Source: JBEVJC01 sp040510375
Lineage (GTDB): Bacteria > Bacteroidota > Bacteroidia > Chitinophagales > Chitinophagaceae
Reading direction: 5' to 3'
NCBI GenBank assembly: GCA_040510375.1
Contig: JBEVJC010000019.1
Span: forward strand, 62,001-126,000
Length of the DNA: 64,000 bases
A program made the translations under genes and the position numbers. The stretch's first letter is position 1. The number at the start of each line of letters is the position of its first letter. Of the stretch, positions 1 through 9,984 are shown in pieces. The notes beneath the pieces were generated by a model. The model was not told where the DNA came from. It was given only the letters and a program-made list of their open reading frames with translations, and did no database searches.

Positions 1-101
1 TCGTGATTTTTCTATTGTTAAATAATTTTTAACTCCTTTGGTACTTCCGTTCGCGCCGATCGTTTATAATGGCAGGAAAGTGCTGGAACACTGTTATATC
101 T

Positions 102-1376
102 ATGGCAGAAAACAATAAACATATTATCGGGTTGCTGGAAAAATACTCCAGCGGACAGGCTTCTTTGGTTGAAGAAGAAGAGTTGTTTACCCTGCTGCGG
201 GCGGGTGGCTTTGATGAAACGGTTGTTTCATTTATAGCCACCCGGCTCGAAGCATTTGAACCGGGTGATCCGGCTGAAATTGTTTTCTGGAAAAACCGGT
301 TGGCTGGTGGCGCGTCGCAAATTACCGGTAGTACCGTTGATAAAACGGAAAGTACTATCGTTGACCAACTGCCCGCGGGTCGCCGTGTCCATCGTATACA
401 CTTCCTGCGCAAATGGCATTGGGCTGCGGCTTCCGTGATCCTGCTGGTAAGTACAGGTGTTTATTTCTGGACCTATTCATCAAAAGACAATTCAACTTTC
501 CCTGTTACCATTGCCGCAAACACACATATCGCGCCTGGCAAAAATGGTGCGGTCCTTACGCTTGCCGATGGCTCGCAGGTGGATCTGGATAACCTGGGTA
601 ATGGCCTCGTGGCAAACCAGAATGGTACCCAGGTAGTGCTGAAAGGTGGGGGACTGACGTATGATCCGACAGGTGCAGGCCTTAATGAAGTGACCTATAA
701 TACCATGACCACTCCAAGGGGTCGTCAGTTTCAGGTCAAACTACCGGATGGCACCAGTGTATGGCTCAATGCAGGGAGTTCCTTACGTTTCCCCACGGTG
801 TTTACCGGTACGGAACGTCGGGTATCTGTTACGGGTGAAGCGTATTTCGAAGTAGCACACAATGCCCGCGTACCATTCAAAGTGAGTGTGAACAATAAGG
901 AGGAACTGGAAGTGTTGGGCACTTTTTTTAACGTGAATGCTTATCCGAATGAAGCCGCCATCCATACAACCCTGTTGCAGGGAAGCGTGCGGGTGTCGTC
1001 AATTGCCGGAAAGGAAAGAAAGAACCAGCCCTTTGTTGTACTGAAACCAGGACAGCAGTCACAGATCCCACATCACGATCTGGCCGCAGGATCTGTTTCG
1101 CAGCCGACGATCAAAGTGATCAACCATGCTGATATTAACAAGGTGATGGCCTGGAAAAACGGACTGTTCAATTTTGAAGGGGCTACACTGGCCGAAGTAA
1201 TGCGGCAGATAGAACGATGGTACGATATAGATATCGCCTATGAAAAAGGCATACCTGATATCGCGTTTGAAGGAAAGATGACGAAAGACGTTCCATTAAA
1301 AGATCTGTTGGTGATGCTGGAAAGATCTGATATACATTTTAAGATTGAAGACAGAAAACTGACCGTTCTTCCCTGA
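102..1376 (+). CDS. FecR-family anti-sigma factor
   Basis: Inner-membrane anti-sigma regulator that passes a signal from the outer-membrane SusC receptor to an ECF sigma factor. Visible parts: a cytoplasmic N-terminal segment (about residues 1-105), one membrane helix (WAAASVILLVSTGVYFW), a periplasmic FecR domain (from TPRGRQFQVKLPDGTSVWLN through the VTGEAYFEVA motif) and a C-terminal DUF4974/STN-like domain ending IEDRKLTVLP. An in-frame ATG lies at 69, but the start at 102 (MAENNKHI) gives a more usual N-terminus. The cognate sigma factor gene is not in the window and probably lies just upstream. The SusC gene follows 256 bases downstream, the normal order for these trios in Bacteroidota. 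Confidence 0.95.
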   Translation: MAENNKHIIGLLEKYSSGQASLVEEEELFTLLRAGGFDETVVSFIATRLEAFEPGDPAEIVFWKNRLAGGASQITGSTVDKTESTIVDQLPAGRRVHRIHFLRKWHWAAASVILLVSTGVYFWTYSSKDNSTFPVTIAANTHIAPGKNGAVLTLADGSQVDLDNLGNGLVANQNGTQVVLKGGGLTYDPTGAGLNEVTYNTMTTPRGRQFQVKLPDGTSVWLNAGSSLRFPTVFTGTERRVSVTGEAYFEVAHNARVPFKVSVNNKEELEVLGTFFNVNAYPNEAAIHTTLLQGSVRVSSIAGKERKNQPFVVLKPGQQSQIPHHDLAAGSVSQPTIKVINHADINKVMAWKNGLFNFEGATLAEVMRQIERWYDIDIAYEKGIPDIAFEGKMTKDVPLKDLLVMLERSDIHFKIEDRKLTVLP

Positions 1377-1539
1377 CAATAATAGTTCTCCCAACCTTAT
1401 CATTATGAATTAACGGCTATTGCAGGATTTGCATGGCTGCCTGGATAACTATTGCCTTGCCAACTAAAAAATTAGGATGACCCCGGCCGGTTGTACAACT
1501 GGTCTGGCGTCATACTGGATCGACCTTAAAAAAAACAAA

Positions 1540-1564
1540 CCGGAAGTGTTTGCACCACTTCCGG
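1540..1564. repeat. perfect inverted repeat upstream of SusC
   Basis: Arms CCGGAAGTG (1540-1548) and CACTTCCGG (1556-1564) with a 7-base loop, in the 256-base gap between fecR and susC. An A-run just left of it (1528-1535) would make a T-run on the minus strand, so it could terminate leftward transcripts; on the plus strand it would sit in the susC leader. No minus-strand gene is nearby, so its role is open. The rest of this gap shows no gene. Confidence 0.6.
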
Positions 1565-1632
1565 CGATGTTCGGGTTGATCCAATGACTGTTCAGGATTA
1601 TTTTTTTTAACAACCAAAACTGTTCACAATTT

Positions 1633-4600
1633 ATGCAAAAAACTGCTGATTGTGGTTTGTCCACGTATGCTGCTGTTTCCGGTCGGCTTGTTGATGTTCC
1701 CACCAGGGCTCATCAGCCTGTGTGGCGCCACAAACTCAACAAAATTCTGTTGGTTATGAGACTGACCACTATTTTACTTACTGTAGTCATGGTGCAGGCC
1801 CACGCAACTGGTGCGGCCCAGAGTATCACCTTAAGTGGTAACAACCTGACCTTAAAACAGGTTTTCGACAACATTGAAAAACAGACAGGTTATGTTGTTT
1901 TCAGTACAAAGGGAACACTTGGCACTACCAGGCCGGTAACCTTTACTGTAAAGGATATGCCGCTGCTGGATTTCCTGAATATTGTCCTGAAAGACCAACC
2001 CCTGGGTTATGTGATCTCGGGTAAAACCATCCACCTCGCCCGTAAGGTGGAGGCCCGCCTCATCTACGCGGAAAAAAGCAAACCAGACTCCGTTAATTAT
2101 GAAACGCCCGTGCAAATTATTTCCGGACATGTTGTTGACAGTTCGGGCCTTCCACTGGCAGGCGCAACGGTAAGTATCAAGGGCAAAAGCTCCGTTACCA
2201 CCAGCGCCAATGGCAGCTTCCAGATCCAGGCCGAGCCGGGTGATGTGATAGTGGTAAGCTTTGTTGGATTTACTCCTTCGTCGTTCAAAGTAAAAAATGA
2301 TACGAAGAACATTTCCATTGTCCTGCACTTAGTTCCCGCCGTTATCGACAATGTAGTGATCACCGGTATCTTCAACAAGCCGAAAGAAAGTTACACGGGA
2401 GCAACAAGGGTTATCTCAGATAAAGAAATCCGTGAATTCCAGGGCCGCAACCTGTTGGTTACGCTGGGTAATATTGATCCTTCATTTTATGTAGTGACCA
2501 ATAACAATATCGGCTCCGACCCCAACCGTGTGCCTGAAATTCAACTGCGCGGTATCCGTAACCTTCCCAATATCGATCAGTTCCAGGCGGGCACAGGTGC
2601 TGGCGAACTGGCTATCCGTGACCAGCAGTTCCAATATCAGTCGGCCGCTTTGAATGCGCCACTGATCATCATGGATGGATTCCCCATTACGATGCAACGG
2701 ATGATGGACCTGAACGTAAATGAAATCCAAAATGTGACGCTCCTGAAAGACGGCTCTGCTACAGCTTTATATGGATCGCAAGGTTCCAACGGAGTGATCG
2801 TTATCACAACCAAGCAACCGCAGTCTGGTAAACTGAGGCTGACCTACCGCGGTGGTACGAACCTGAACATGCCCGACCTGGGCAGTTACCACCTGTTGAA
2901 TGCACGCGATAAACTGGAACTGGAAAAAGTTTCCGGTTACTATGTGAACCCCACCAAGAGTGCCGCACAGAATCTTTCGATGGAAAAATATTATAACGAA
3001 GTACTGGGACTGGTAGAAAGCGGAGTGAATACCGACTGGCTGAGTAAACCATTGCAAACCCAGGTAGACCAGAACCATTCCCTCCGCCTGGAAGGTGGTG
3101 ATGCCACATTCCGCTACGCACTGGAAGGTCAATTCAACCGGATAAACGGTGTGATGAAGGGCTCCGGTCGCGAAACAGTTAATGGTACTTCTACGATTTC
3201 CTATCGCCTGAACAAACTGAACTTCACAAATAACCTGCGCATCGGGAATACCAAATCCACCGAGTCGCCCTACGGTTCATTCGGCGATTACGCAAAGCTC
3301 AACCCCTACTGGTCCCCGTACGATGACAAAGGAAATATTGTACAATCTTTTAAACCCTTCAACTACGATTACTGGACGCAGGCCCAGAAGGGAAGCCAGC
3401 CTTATGCCAACCCGATGTATGACGCTACACTGAACAGCTTTTCCAAATCAGCTTATACCAATATAGCGGAGAACTTACAGGTAGAATACAGGCCCATGAA
3501 CAATCTGGCCCTCAATGGGGGACTCAGCATTAACAGCACCGAGAGCTCGGGCGACAATTTTAAACCCGCCTCCCATTCGGCATTTTCACAATACAGCACT
3601 GCCGATATATTCCGTAAAGGAAGTTATAACTACAGCACTGGTAAAGAATTTAATTTTACCGGTCGTGTGGCTGCCAATTATCACAACCTGATAGCAGGTG
3701 TTCATGGACTGACTATTGGCCTGAGCGGAGAGATCAATGAAGCCCGGACAACCTTTTATTCCATCACAGCTGAAGGTTTCCCTGATGAAACTGTCGATTT
3801 CCTGGGCAGGGCCCTGCAATACCAGCAGAACGGTGCACCCAGCGGAAGCGAAGCAACTACCCGCCGCGTTGGTGTAGTGAGTACGGTCAACTATGTTTAC
3901 GACGACCGCTATTTTGCCGACATGACCTACCGTGTGGATGGTGCTTCGCAATTCGGGACCGATAAACGTTTTGCGCCTTTCTATGCAGTTGGTGCGGGCT
4001 GGAACCTTCACAAGGAAGCCTTTTTAAGAGATGCAACCTATATCAGCCGCCTGAGATTACGCGGTTCATATGGTATTACCGGCAACCAGGCCTTCTCGGC
4101 TTACCAGCCACTGGCTACTTATGCTTATGTGATCGGCGATCGTTATAAAAACTGGATCGGAGCCAACCAGACTACATTGGGTAATCCCGACCTGCAATGG
4201 CAGCAGACTAAAAAGGTAGACCTGGGTATTGAAACAGGTTTATTCAATGACCGCGTTTCCATCACGGCAGATTATTATACGGAAAAGACCTCCAACCTCC
4301 TTTCATCAATTGAGCTTCCCTATTCCAATGGATTTACTGATTACGTGGAAAACATTGGAGAACTGGAGCAGAAAGGCTGGGAAATTATGGCGCGTGTTAC
4401 CATCCTTCGTAACGATCGCAAACGTTTAATGTGGTCGGTAACGGGTAATATCGCACACAATGAAGACAAAATCATGAAGCTGTCAGGAGCGATGAAAGCA
4501 GCCAATGAAAAACTTGCGCTTCAATACGACTATACTTCCAATGCCCCAAACAAGATCATCCGTGTGGGCGCATCGCAGAACACTATCTATGCAGTGCCTT

Positions 4601-5160
4601 CACTCGGTATCGACCCGAGCACGGGCAGGGAGCTTTACCTGAACCGCTTCGGCGAAGTGACCTACCAATGGAACGCGGCGGACCGCGTAAACGTTGGTGT
4701 TTCACAACCCAAATACCGCGGCAACTTCAGCACCCTGTTCCGTTATGGCAGCTTTACACTGAATGCGTCGTTCGGCTACCGTTTTGGCGGACAGCTTTAC
4801 AACCAGACATTGATCGACAAAATTGAAAATGCTGACCGGTGGCTCAATGTGGATCAACGCGTGTTCACCGACCGTTGGCTGGTCCCGGGCGATAAAGTTC
4901 CGTTCCGCGGATTGAACGAAACACTGCGGGTAGAACCATCTTCCCGTTTTGTGCAGAACGAATCTACGTTCGCGTGCCAGAACATGAGCCTGACTTATGA
5001 TGTCACCAATCCGGCTATGTTGCGTCGTTTAGGTATGAAGGCGCTTAGCCTGTCTGCCAATACCGGGGAATTATTCTATTTCTCTACAGTACGCCAGGAG
5101 CGCGGTCTCGATTATCCGTTCACCAGACAGGTAGGAATTTTCCTTTTCGCCACTTTTTAA
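1633..5160 (+). CDS. SusC/RagA-family TonB-linked outer-membrane receptor with STN domain
   Basis: Outer-membrane beta-barrel importer (1175 aa) that works with the SusD lipoprotein and is energised by TonB. Order of parts: an N-terminal extension beginning MQKTADCG with a hydrophobic export signal near residues 38-58, an STN (secretin/TonB N-terminal) domain at about 62-115 that contacts FecR, a CarboxypepD_reg-like domain from about 162 (IISGHVVDSSGLPLAGATV), a plug domain around 245-385, and a barrel ending in FATF with the terminal phenylalanine expected of barrels. The long start was kept because SusC proteins of Chitinophagaceae often begin MQKTA before the hydrophobic stretch; a start at 1756 (MRLTTILL) is the alternative. 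The STN domain fits regulation through the FecR protein upstream. The ligand cannot be read from the sequence, though the downstream protease suggests peptides. Confidence 0.96.
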   Translation: MQKTADCGLSTYAAVSGRLVDVPTRAHQPVWRHKLNKILLVMRLTTILLTVVMVQAHATGAAQSITLSGNNLTLKQVFDNIEKQTGYVVFSTKGTLGTTRPVTFTVKDMPLLDFLNIVLKDQPLGYVISGKTIHLARKVEARLIYAEKSKPDSVNYETPVQIISGHVVDSSGLPLAGATVSIKGKSSVTTSANGSFQIQAEPGDVIVVSFVGFTPSSFKVKNDTKNISIVLHLVPAVIDNVVITGIFNKPKESYTGATRVISDKEIREFQGRNLLVTLGNIDPSFYVVTNNNIGSDPNRVPEIQLRGIRNLPNIDQFQAGTGAGELAIRDQQFQYQSAALNAPLIIMDGFPITMQRMMDLNVNEIQNVTLLKDGSATALYGSQGSNGVIVITTKQPQSGKLRLTYRGGTNLNMPDLGSYHLLNARDKLELEKVSGYYVNPTKSAAQNLSMEKYYNEVLGLVESGVNTDWLSKPLQTQVDQNHSLRLEGGDATFRYALEGQFNRINGVMKGSGRETVNGTSTISYRLNKLNFTNNLRIGNTKSTESPYGSFGDYAKLNPYWSPYDDKGNIVQSFKPFNYDYWTQAQKGSQPYANPMYDATLNSFSKSAYTNIAENLQVEYRPMNNLALNGGLSINSTESSGDNFKPASHSAFSQYSTADIFRKGSYNYSTGKEFNFTGRVAANYHNLIAGVHGLTIGLSGEINEARTTFYSITAEGFPDETVDFLGRALQYQQNGAPSGSEATTRRVGVVSTVNYVYDDRYFADMTYRVDGASQFGTDKRFAPFYAVGAGWNLHKEAFLRDATYISRLRLRGSYGITGNQAFSAYQPLATYAYVIGDRYKNWIGANQTTLGNPDLQWQQTKKVDLGIETGLFNDRVSITADYYTEKTSNLLSSIELPYSNGFTDYVENIGELEQKGWEIMARVTILRNDRKRLMWSVTGNIAHNEDKIMKLSGAMKAANEKLALQYDYTSNAPNKIIRVGASQNTIYAVPSLGIDPSTGRELYLNRFGEVTYQWNAADRVNVGVSQPKYRGNFSTLFRYGSFTLNASFGYRFGGQLYNQTLIDKIENADRWLNVDQRVFTDRWLVPGDKVPFRGLNETLRVEPSSRFVQNESTFACQNMSLTYDVTNPAMLRRLGMKALSLSANTGELFYFSTVRQERGLDYPFTRQVGIFLFATF

Positions 5161-5165
5161 TTTTA

Positions 5166-6683
5166 ATGAACATGAATAAGATCACATTTACCATATTATT
5201 ATCCGGCACACTGGTATTAACCGGTTGTAAAAAATGGCTGGATGTAAAACCGGCAGGCCAGACAACCAGGGACGAAATTTTCCAGACACAAAAGGGTTTC
5301 CGCGACGCTCTTACCGGTGCCTACACCGATCTGAAAAGCGGCGACGCCTATGGCAGCTCAATGACCTGGAGTACGATTGAATTTATGGCGCGCAACTGGG
5401 ATGTTCTGTCTCCCAATTTTACAGAACTCAACAACCTGGCGAATGGCACTTATACCGATGCCGCCGCAAGAACTTCGCTGGACAGGATCTACGCCAAAGA
5501 ATACAGGGTGGTGGCCGACGTAAACAGTATCCTTGAAAAAATAGATGAAAAGAAAGATATATTTCAGGACGACAACTATGCACTGATAAAAGGAGAAGCA
5601 CTGGCCTTACGCGCTTTCGCACATTTTGATGTGTTACGGATGTATGGCACCATGCCGGATAATCCCGGCACCAATGCAATTCTTCCTTACGTGACGGCAG
5701 TGTCGAAAGATATTGTTACACTGTCAAACTATGATGATTTTGCAAAGCAGGTGTTGGCCGACCTTGACCAGGCAGAAGTATTACTGAAAGATGTTGACCC
5801 CATTACCCAGTTCTCCCTGGCGGAATTAAATCCCCCGATTACTGCAGTTGATAATGTGCCGGTGGTTTCTGACGACTTCTATATGTACCGTCAGATCCGC
5901 CTGAACTATTATGCTGTTCTGGCGCTCAAGGCCAGGGTATACAATTTCCTGGTACCCCGGGGTGAAGTCAACCGTACCAATGCAGCCAAATATGCACAGA
6001 TGGTTATTGATGCCAAAGACAGGTTGGGTAAACCAACTTTCAGACTTGGTGAATTGAGTGATGCTCAATTGGGAGACTACACTTTCCCTTCAGAGCATAT
6101 CGCCGCAATAGATGTATATAACCTGAAAACATCCGCCGAAAATATGTTTGGCGAACCGGGCATACTGGTCCGGTCAGACTTTAACATCCAGGACGGATTT
6201 TATTACCTGAACAACCTGTTTCCCGTAGCCGAAAGAGCTGCCGACGCAAGGTGGGTGGGTATGTGGTCGTACAAAACAACTTCCGGCCAAACCGGTTTTG
6301 TAAAGTACAAGAAGTACACCCAGAAAGACCCCTATCCTACCAACCAGATCCCGTTACTCCGCCTTAGTGAAATGTACCTGATTCTGACAGAGTGCGCGCA
6401 AACCAAAACAGACGCAGAGAACTACTATCGTTTTTATTGCAACAAAAAAGGTATCCCCTTCACCACCGGTTTCAATGCTGCTGGTTGGGAAGGAGACCGC
6501 AAGACTAAAATGATCAGGGAATATGTACGTGAATTTTATGCAGAAGGCCAGACCTTCTTCACCTACAAGCGATACAATGTAACCACACTGCCTGCAAGCT
6601 GGACAGCCGCATATTATACTGCCACTGCTGCCAGGTATGTGGTCCCCAAACCCGATCGCGAAATCAATTATAATGGCAGGTGA
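5166..6683 (+). CDS. RagB/SusD-family nutrient-binding lipoprotein
   Basis: Surface lipoprotein (505 aa) that caps the SusC barrel and binds the substrate. The lipobox LVLTGC places the acylated cysteine at residue 21, followed by the typical KKWLDVKPAG of SusD proteins. The rest is the alpha-helical TPR-like SusD fold, with the C-terminal signature where LRLSEMYLILTECAQTK leads into a last helical segment. It starts 5 bases after the SusC stop, so the two are co-transcribed and probably assemble as a pair. Length is normal for the family. Confidence 0.95.
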   Translation: MNMNKITFTILLSGTLVLTGCKKWLDVKPAGQTTRDEIFQTQKGFRDALTGAYTDLKSGDAYGSSMTWSTIEFMARNWDVLSPNFTELNNLANGTYTDAAARTSLDRIYAKEYRVVADVNSILEKIDEKKDIFQDDNYALIKGEALALRAFAHFDVLRMYGTMPDNPGTNAILPYVTAVSKDIVTLSNYDDFAKQVLADLDQAEVLLKDVDPITQFSLAELNPPITAVDNVPVVSDDFYMYRQIRLNYYAVLALKARVYNFLVPRGEVNRTNAAKYAQMVIDAKDRLGKPTFRLGELSDAQLGDYTFPSEHIAAIDVYNLKTSAENMFGEPGILVRSDFNIQDGFYYLNNLFPVAERAADARWVGMWSYKTTSGQTGFVKYKKYTQKDPYPTNQIPLLRLSEMYLILTECAQTKTDAENYYRFYCNKKGIPFTTGFNAAGWEGDRKTKMIREYVREFYAEGQTFFTYKRYNVTTLPASWTAAYYTATAARYVVPKPDREINYNGR

Positions 6684-6704
6684 TCATAATTAAAAGAACA
6701 TTCA

Positions 6705-7532
6705 ATGAAAAAATATAGTTGCATAATAGTTATACTACTGGCCGTTGCTGCAGGCTGCAAAAAAGCGGATTACCTGTTGTACAATGATATGGCCCGCATT
6801 CAGATCGCTGACACCAGCGTCTTAAATTCCACTTTTGTGTATGATGCACCGGAAGTTAGCCGGGATACTATCTATATCCGGTTGAATACCATCGGTGGTA
6901 TTACCGACCAGAACAGGACGGTAGTACTGGAACAAATACCGGAATTCGATATCACCTATGTGCGTGATCCGATCACCAACACGATCACCGATTCCATCGT
7001 GAAGGAAAAATCATTCAGGGCGGTCCCCGGTGTACATTATGTTGCACTCAATGATCCATCCATGTTGTCCCTGCTGGTAATCCATGCCAACAAAGCGTCC
7101 GACAGCCTGCCGATTATCCTGCTGCGCGATACGAGCCTTAAGACCAATGCATATCGTCTGCGGTTAAAAGTGGTCGCCGGTAAGGACTTTGCTATCGGGG
7201 AACGGAAAATGATCGAAAAGACTATTCAGTTCTCCGACCGGCTTGAACGTTTTGAATCCTGGAAGGCCGACAATGGAACCTCCCCTGCGTTTTCTTCCTT
7301 CGGAAAGTACAGTGTCAATAAACACCAGTTCATGATCGATATATTAAAAACAAAAATCGACGAAGATTGGTACAAAGCGATTGCATTGGCACAGGCACAA
7401 CAGCATTACAAGAACATGTTGCGGGACGCATTGGCTGAGTTTAATGCCAACCCGGTCAATATTAACTCGGGTAAAGCGCCGCTGCATGAAACAGCCGATC
7501 CTACCAGTCCGTTGGTCACTTTCCCCAATTAA
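6705..7532 (+). CDS. DUF4843 domain lipoprotein
   Basis: Predicted lipoprotein (275 aa; lipobox VAAGC, cysteine 18) of the DUF4843 kind, recognised by the early LLYNDMARIQ stretch, the middle segment on inclusive and unknown bounds typical of the family, and the final NPVNINSG region. Such proteins are commonly encoded right after SusD in Bacteroidota uptake loci and are thought to be accessory surface binding components; no enzymatic motif is visible. It follows susD by 21 bases and precedes a second lipoprotein gene by 21 bases, so it belongs to the same operon. Confidence 0.8.
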   Translation: MKKYSCIIVILLAVAAGCKKADYLLYNDMARIQIADTSVLNSTFVYDAPEVSRDTIYIRLNTIGGITDQNRTVVLEQIPEFDITYVRDPITNTITDSIVKEKSFRAVPGVHYVALNDPSMLSLLVIHANKASDSLPIILLRDTSLKTNAYRLRLKVVAGKDFAIGERKMIEKTIQFSDRLERFESWKADNGTSPAFSSFGKYSVNKHQFMIDILKTKIDEDWYKAIALAQAQQHYKNMLRDALAEFNANPVNINSGKAPLHETADPTSPLVTFPN

Positions 7533-7553
7533 TCATCAACTATTCTATCTAAA

Positions 7554-9038
7554 ATGAAATATAATAATATCGTGATAGCCGGCCTGCTTTCATTGCTGGC
7601 GGCGGCCTGCAATAAGGACGACAGCACCGGCGCAACCAGTCTGATCCCGCCGGTTAGCGTAACAGGTTTGAAAGACACTTTTAATGTATTTACCCATAAG
7701 GATTTTATAACAGTCAATCCGGTTGTCCGGAATGAAAACGAGTTCGACTATTACTGGACTCTTTTCTCTTCCAGCTTTACTCCCGGACAGGGTTTGGTAA
7801 AGGCCGATACGCTGGCCCGCACCAGGGACCTTAATTACGAAGTGCTCCAGAATCCGGGTGCCTATATCCTGGTATTCAATGTGAGGGACAGGAAATCGGA
7901 GGTTACGACGATGTTCAAAATGACGGTAAACATCACCACCCTTACTATGAATGGATGGTACCTGGTGAAAGATAACGCGGGTAAAACCGATATGGATTTT
8001 ATTCACAACACCGGGCGTATTGATAACTGGATTGCGAATTTCAATGGCCAGAGTCTTGACGGAAATGCTATAAAAGCTGTATTTGCACCAGCTTTTAAAA
8101 TCTCGCCTGCATCCCCGGCCCTCTTCAATACACTGGCGGTAGTATCAGAAAATGATGCAGCTATTTACCGGATCGACAACGGTGCCATGGTAATGAACTA
8201 TGATAATATGTTCTTTACCAAACCAACCACACGCAAGCCGCAGTCCATATTCCAGCCGATGGCTCAGCAGAACCTGACGATGATCAATAACGGCCAGGCG
8301 TATAACCTGGTCAAGGGGACCTTATTCTCAAATTTTCCGGTAAATACAAATAACCTGGTCTATAATAATTTGTCGCCCATCACTGCGGTGGGTGCGATGG
8401 GACTGGGTTGGAGTACTTCCAGGAAAAGTGCTTTCTGTTTTGACGGAAGCAACTTTGTTGAACTAAAAACTACGAATGGTGGAAACCGGTTGCAGAATAT
8501 GAATGCTGATCTGAAATGGATGACAGGTTATGCAGGCAGCCGCAGTGTGGCGCTGATGTTATTCCGCAATCCGCAGGACACCGGCTACCTGTTCAAACTG
8601 AATGTTCAGTATGGACCGTTGATTGGCAGCGGTGCGCTGGTCATGGCAACAGATACACTAAAGCCTGAACACGGGCTGATGCACGCCGACGCCATTGGTG
8701 GTAATTATGATATTGACCTGGTCTACTACTCGGTGGGTGACAAGGTGTATATGATGGATGTGGCCACGGCAACGGAGACCGAGCAGTTTACCCTGCCGCC
8801 CGGTGAAACCGTTACCTGTATACAGCATATTAAATATCCGCAAGCTACGGCTGGTATACCCAACACGTTAAATTATATCGCGATTGCAACCTATAATGCA
8901 GGTCGTTATAAAGTATACCTGCATACCATCAGTGGTACGGGAACACTCGCTGCACTGCCACAGGCCAACTTTGAAGGAGAAGGCCGCGTGTCTACCGTTA
9001 TCTATATGGAACAGGGGAATGGTTCCAGGGTATATTAA
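7554..9038 (+). CDS. PKD-like family surface lipoprotein
   Basis: Predicted lipoprotein (494 aa; lipobox LLAAAC, cysteine 19). An N-terminal Ig/PKD-like beta domain (about 35-130, with the YILVFNVRDRKS strand) precedes a larger beta-rich region that resembles a propeller: repeated short strands with GYLFKLNVQYG and VYMMDVATATETEQF segments. This matches the PKD-like protein that regularly follows DUF4843 genes in SusC/D loci. It probably helps bind the substrate at the cell surface. Nothing catalytic is visible. The neighbours and spacing indicate the same transcript as SusC and SusD. Confidence 0.75.
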   Translation: MKYNNIVIAGLLSLLAAACNKDDSTGATSLIPPVSVTGLKDTFNVFTHKDFITVNPVVRNENEFDYYWTLFSSSFTPGQGLVKADTLARTRDLNYEVLQNPGAYILVFNVRDRKSEVTTMFKMTVNITTLTMNGWYLVKDNAGKTDMDFIHNTGRIDNWIANFNGQSLDGNAIKAVFAPAFKISPASPALFNTLAVVSENDAAIYRIDNGAMVMNYDNMFFTKPTTRKPQSIFQPMAQQNLTMINNGQAYNLVKGTLFSNFPVNTNNLVYNNLSPITAVGAMGLGWSTSRKSAFCFDGSNFVELKTTNGGNRLQNMNADLKWMTGYAGSRSVALMLFRNPQDTGYLFKLNVQYGPLIGSGALVMATDTLKPEHGLMHADAIGGNYDIDLVYYSVGDKVYMMDVATATETEQFTLPPGETVTCIQHIKYPQATAGIPNTLNYIAIATYNAGRYKVYLHTISGTGTLAALPQANFEGEGRVSTVIYMEQGNGSRVY

Positions 9039-9044
9039 ATTCTG

Positions 9045-9080
9045 TTGAGAGGTTGTATGGAAATACAGCCTCTCAATTTC
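9045..9080 (+). terminator. hairpin between PKD-like and TlpA genes
   Basis: Arms TTGAGAGG (9045-9052) and CCTCTCAA (9069-9076), with inner pairing of TTGTA/TACAG, followed by a short pyrimidine tail. It may act as a weak terminator or an mRNA-stabilising element that lowers expression of the downstream protease genes. It also argues against a start at 9053 for the next gene, since that would place the start codon in the stem. Confidence 0.55.
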
Positions 9081-9103
9081 TTACATCTATTAATTTAAAC
9101 TCG

Positions 9104-9976
9104 ATGAAAACTTTAATTCTAACAACGGCAGCTTTCTGCCTTTTTTCAGGCGGATTGTTGGCTCAGAATATCAATGAAGATTCGGCAATTGTAGCCCAAC
9201 AGCAATTGGAATGGAAGCAGGCACTGGCAGCCACCGACCGCAAACTGGAAGACCGCCAGAAGTTATACCTGGAAGAACAAACCAAAAAGCCGCATTACGA
9301 TACCCTTGGCCTCGGCCTGTACCGGTATGAGATGTGGCAGTTCAACAATGAACGCAGGCAACAGGAAATAGATTTTATCAAGGCGCACCCTAATTACAAA
9401 GTCAGTCTTGAAGCCCTGAAAGACGCTATCGGTCCGCTCCCGGCGGATATCCTTATTTACGATAAACTCTTCAGGGGGTTGAATAAATCAATCCGCAACA
9501 GTGAAAGTGGTAAAGAAGTTCGTAAGACCATCGATGGTTTTATGGCAGTACGAATCGGAGCGAAGGCCCCGCTGTTTGAATCGGCTGACACCAGTGGTAA
9601 TATCGTATCATTAAAATCCTTCCGCGGGAAATATGTATTGCTTGATTTCTGGGCAAGCTGGTGTATTCCCTGCCGCGAAGAAAATCCCAATGTGGTAAAG
9701 GCTTATGAGCAGTTTAAAGACAGGAGTTTTACCGTTGTAGGTATATCTCTCGACCAGCCTGGTAAACGCGAAGCCTGGATCAAGGCTATTAAAACCGATG
9801 GACTTACCTGGACTCATTTGTCGGACCTGAAATACTGGAACAATGCTGTAGCCCAATTGTACAGCATCCGTTCCATTCCCCAGAATTTCCTGATTGACCC
9901 GAATGGAAAAATTGTTGCCGCCAACCTCAGGGGTGAGGCACTGATACAGAAATTACAAGAATTGCTTCCTCATTAA
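9104..9976 (+). CDS. TlpA-like thioredoxin-fold redoxin, exported
   Basis: Periplasmic thiol-disulfide protein (290 aa from this start). A signal peptide (MKTLILTTAAFCLFSGGLLAQ) precedes a helical N-terminal region and then an AhpC/TSA-TlpA domain with WASWCIPC; the redox cysteines are 187 and 190. The cis-proline region (SIRSIPQNFLID) is present. The start at 9104 was chosen because it begins directly at the signal peptide. It sits between the SusC/D lipoproteins and a zinc protease, so it may keep secreted cysteine-containing partners reduced or service the transported substrate; this role is inferred. Confidence 0.9.
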   Translation: MKTLILTTAAFCLFSGGLLAQNINEDSAIVAQQQLEWKQALAATDRKLEDRQKLYLEEQTKKPHYDTLGLGLYRYEMWQFNNERRQQEIDFIKAHPNYKVSLEALKDAIGPLPADILIYDKLFRGLNKSIRNSESGKEVRKTIDGFMAVRIGAKAPLFESADTSGNIVSLKSFRGKYVLLDFWASWCIPCREENPNVVKAYEQFKDRSFTVVGISLDQPGKREAWIKAIKTDGLTWTHLSDLKYWNNAVAQLYSIRSIPQNFLIDPNGKIVAANLRGEALIQKLQELLPH

Positions 9977-9984
9977 TTACAGAT

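Noticed and set aside
1852..2328. 158-codon minus-strand frame
   Set aside because: Antisense to the STN and CarboxypepD-like region of SusC, with no recognisable protein features.
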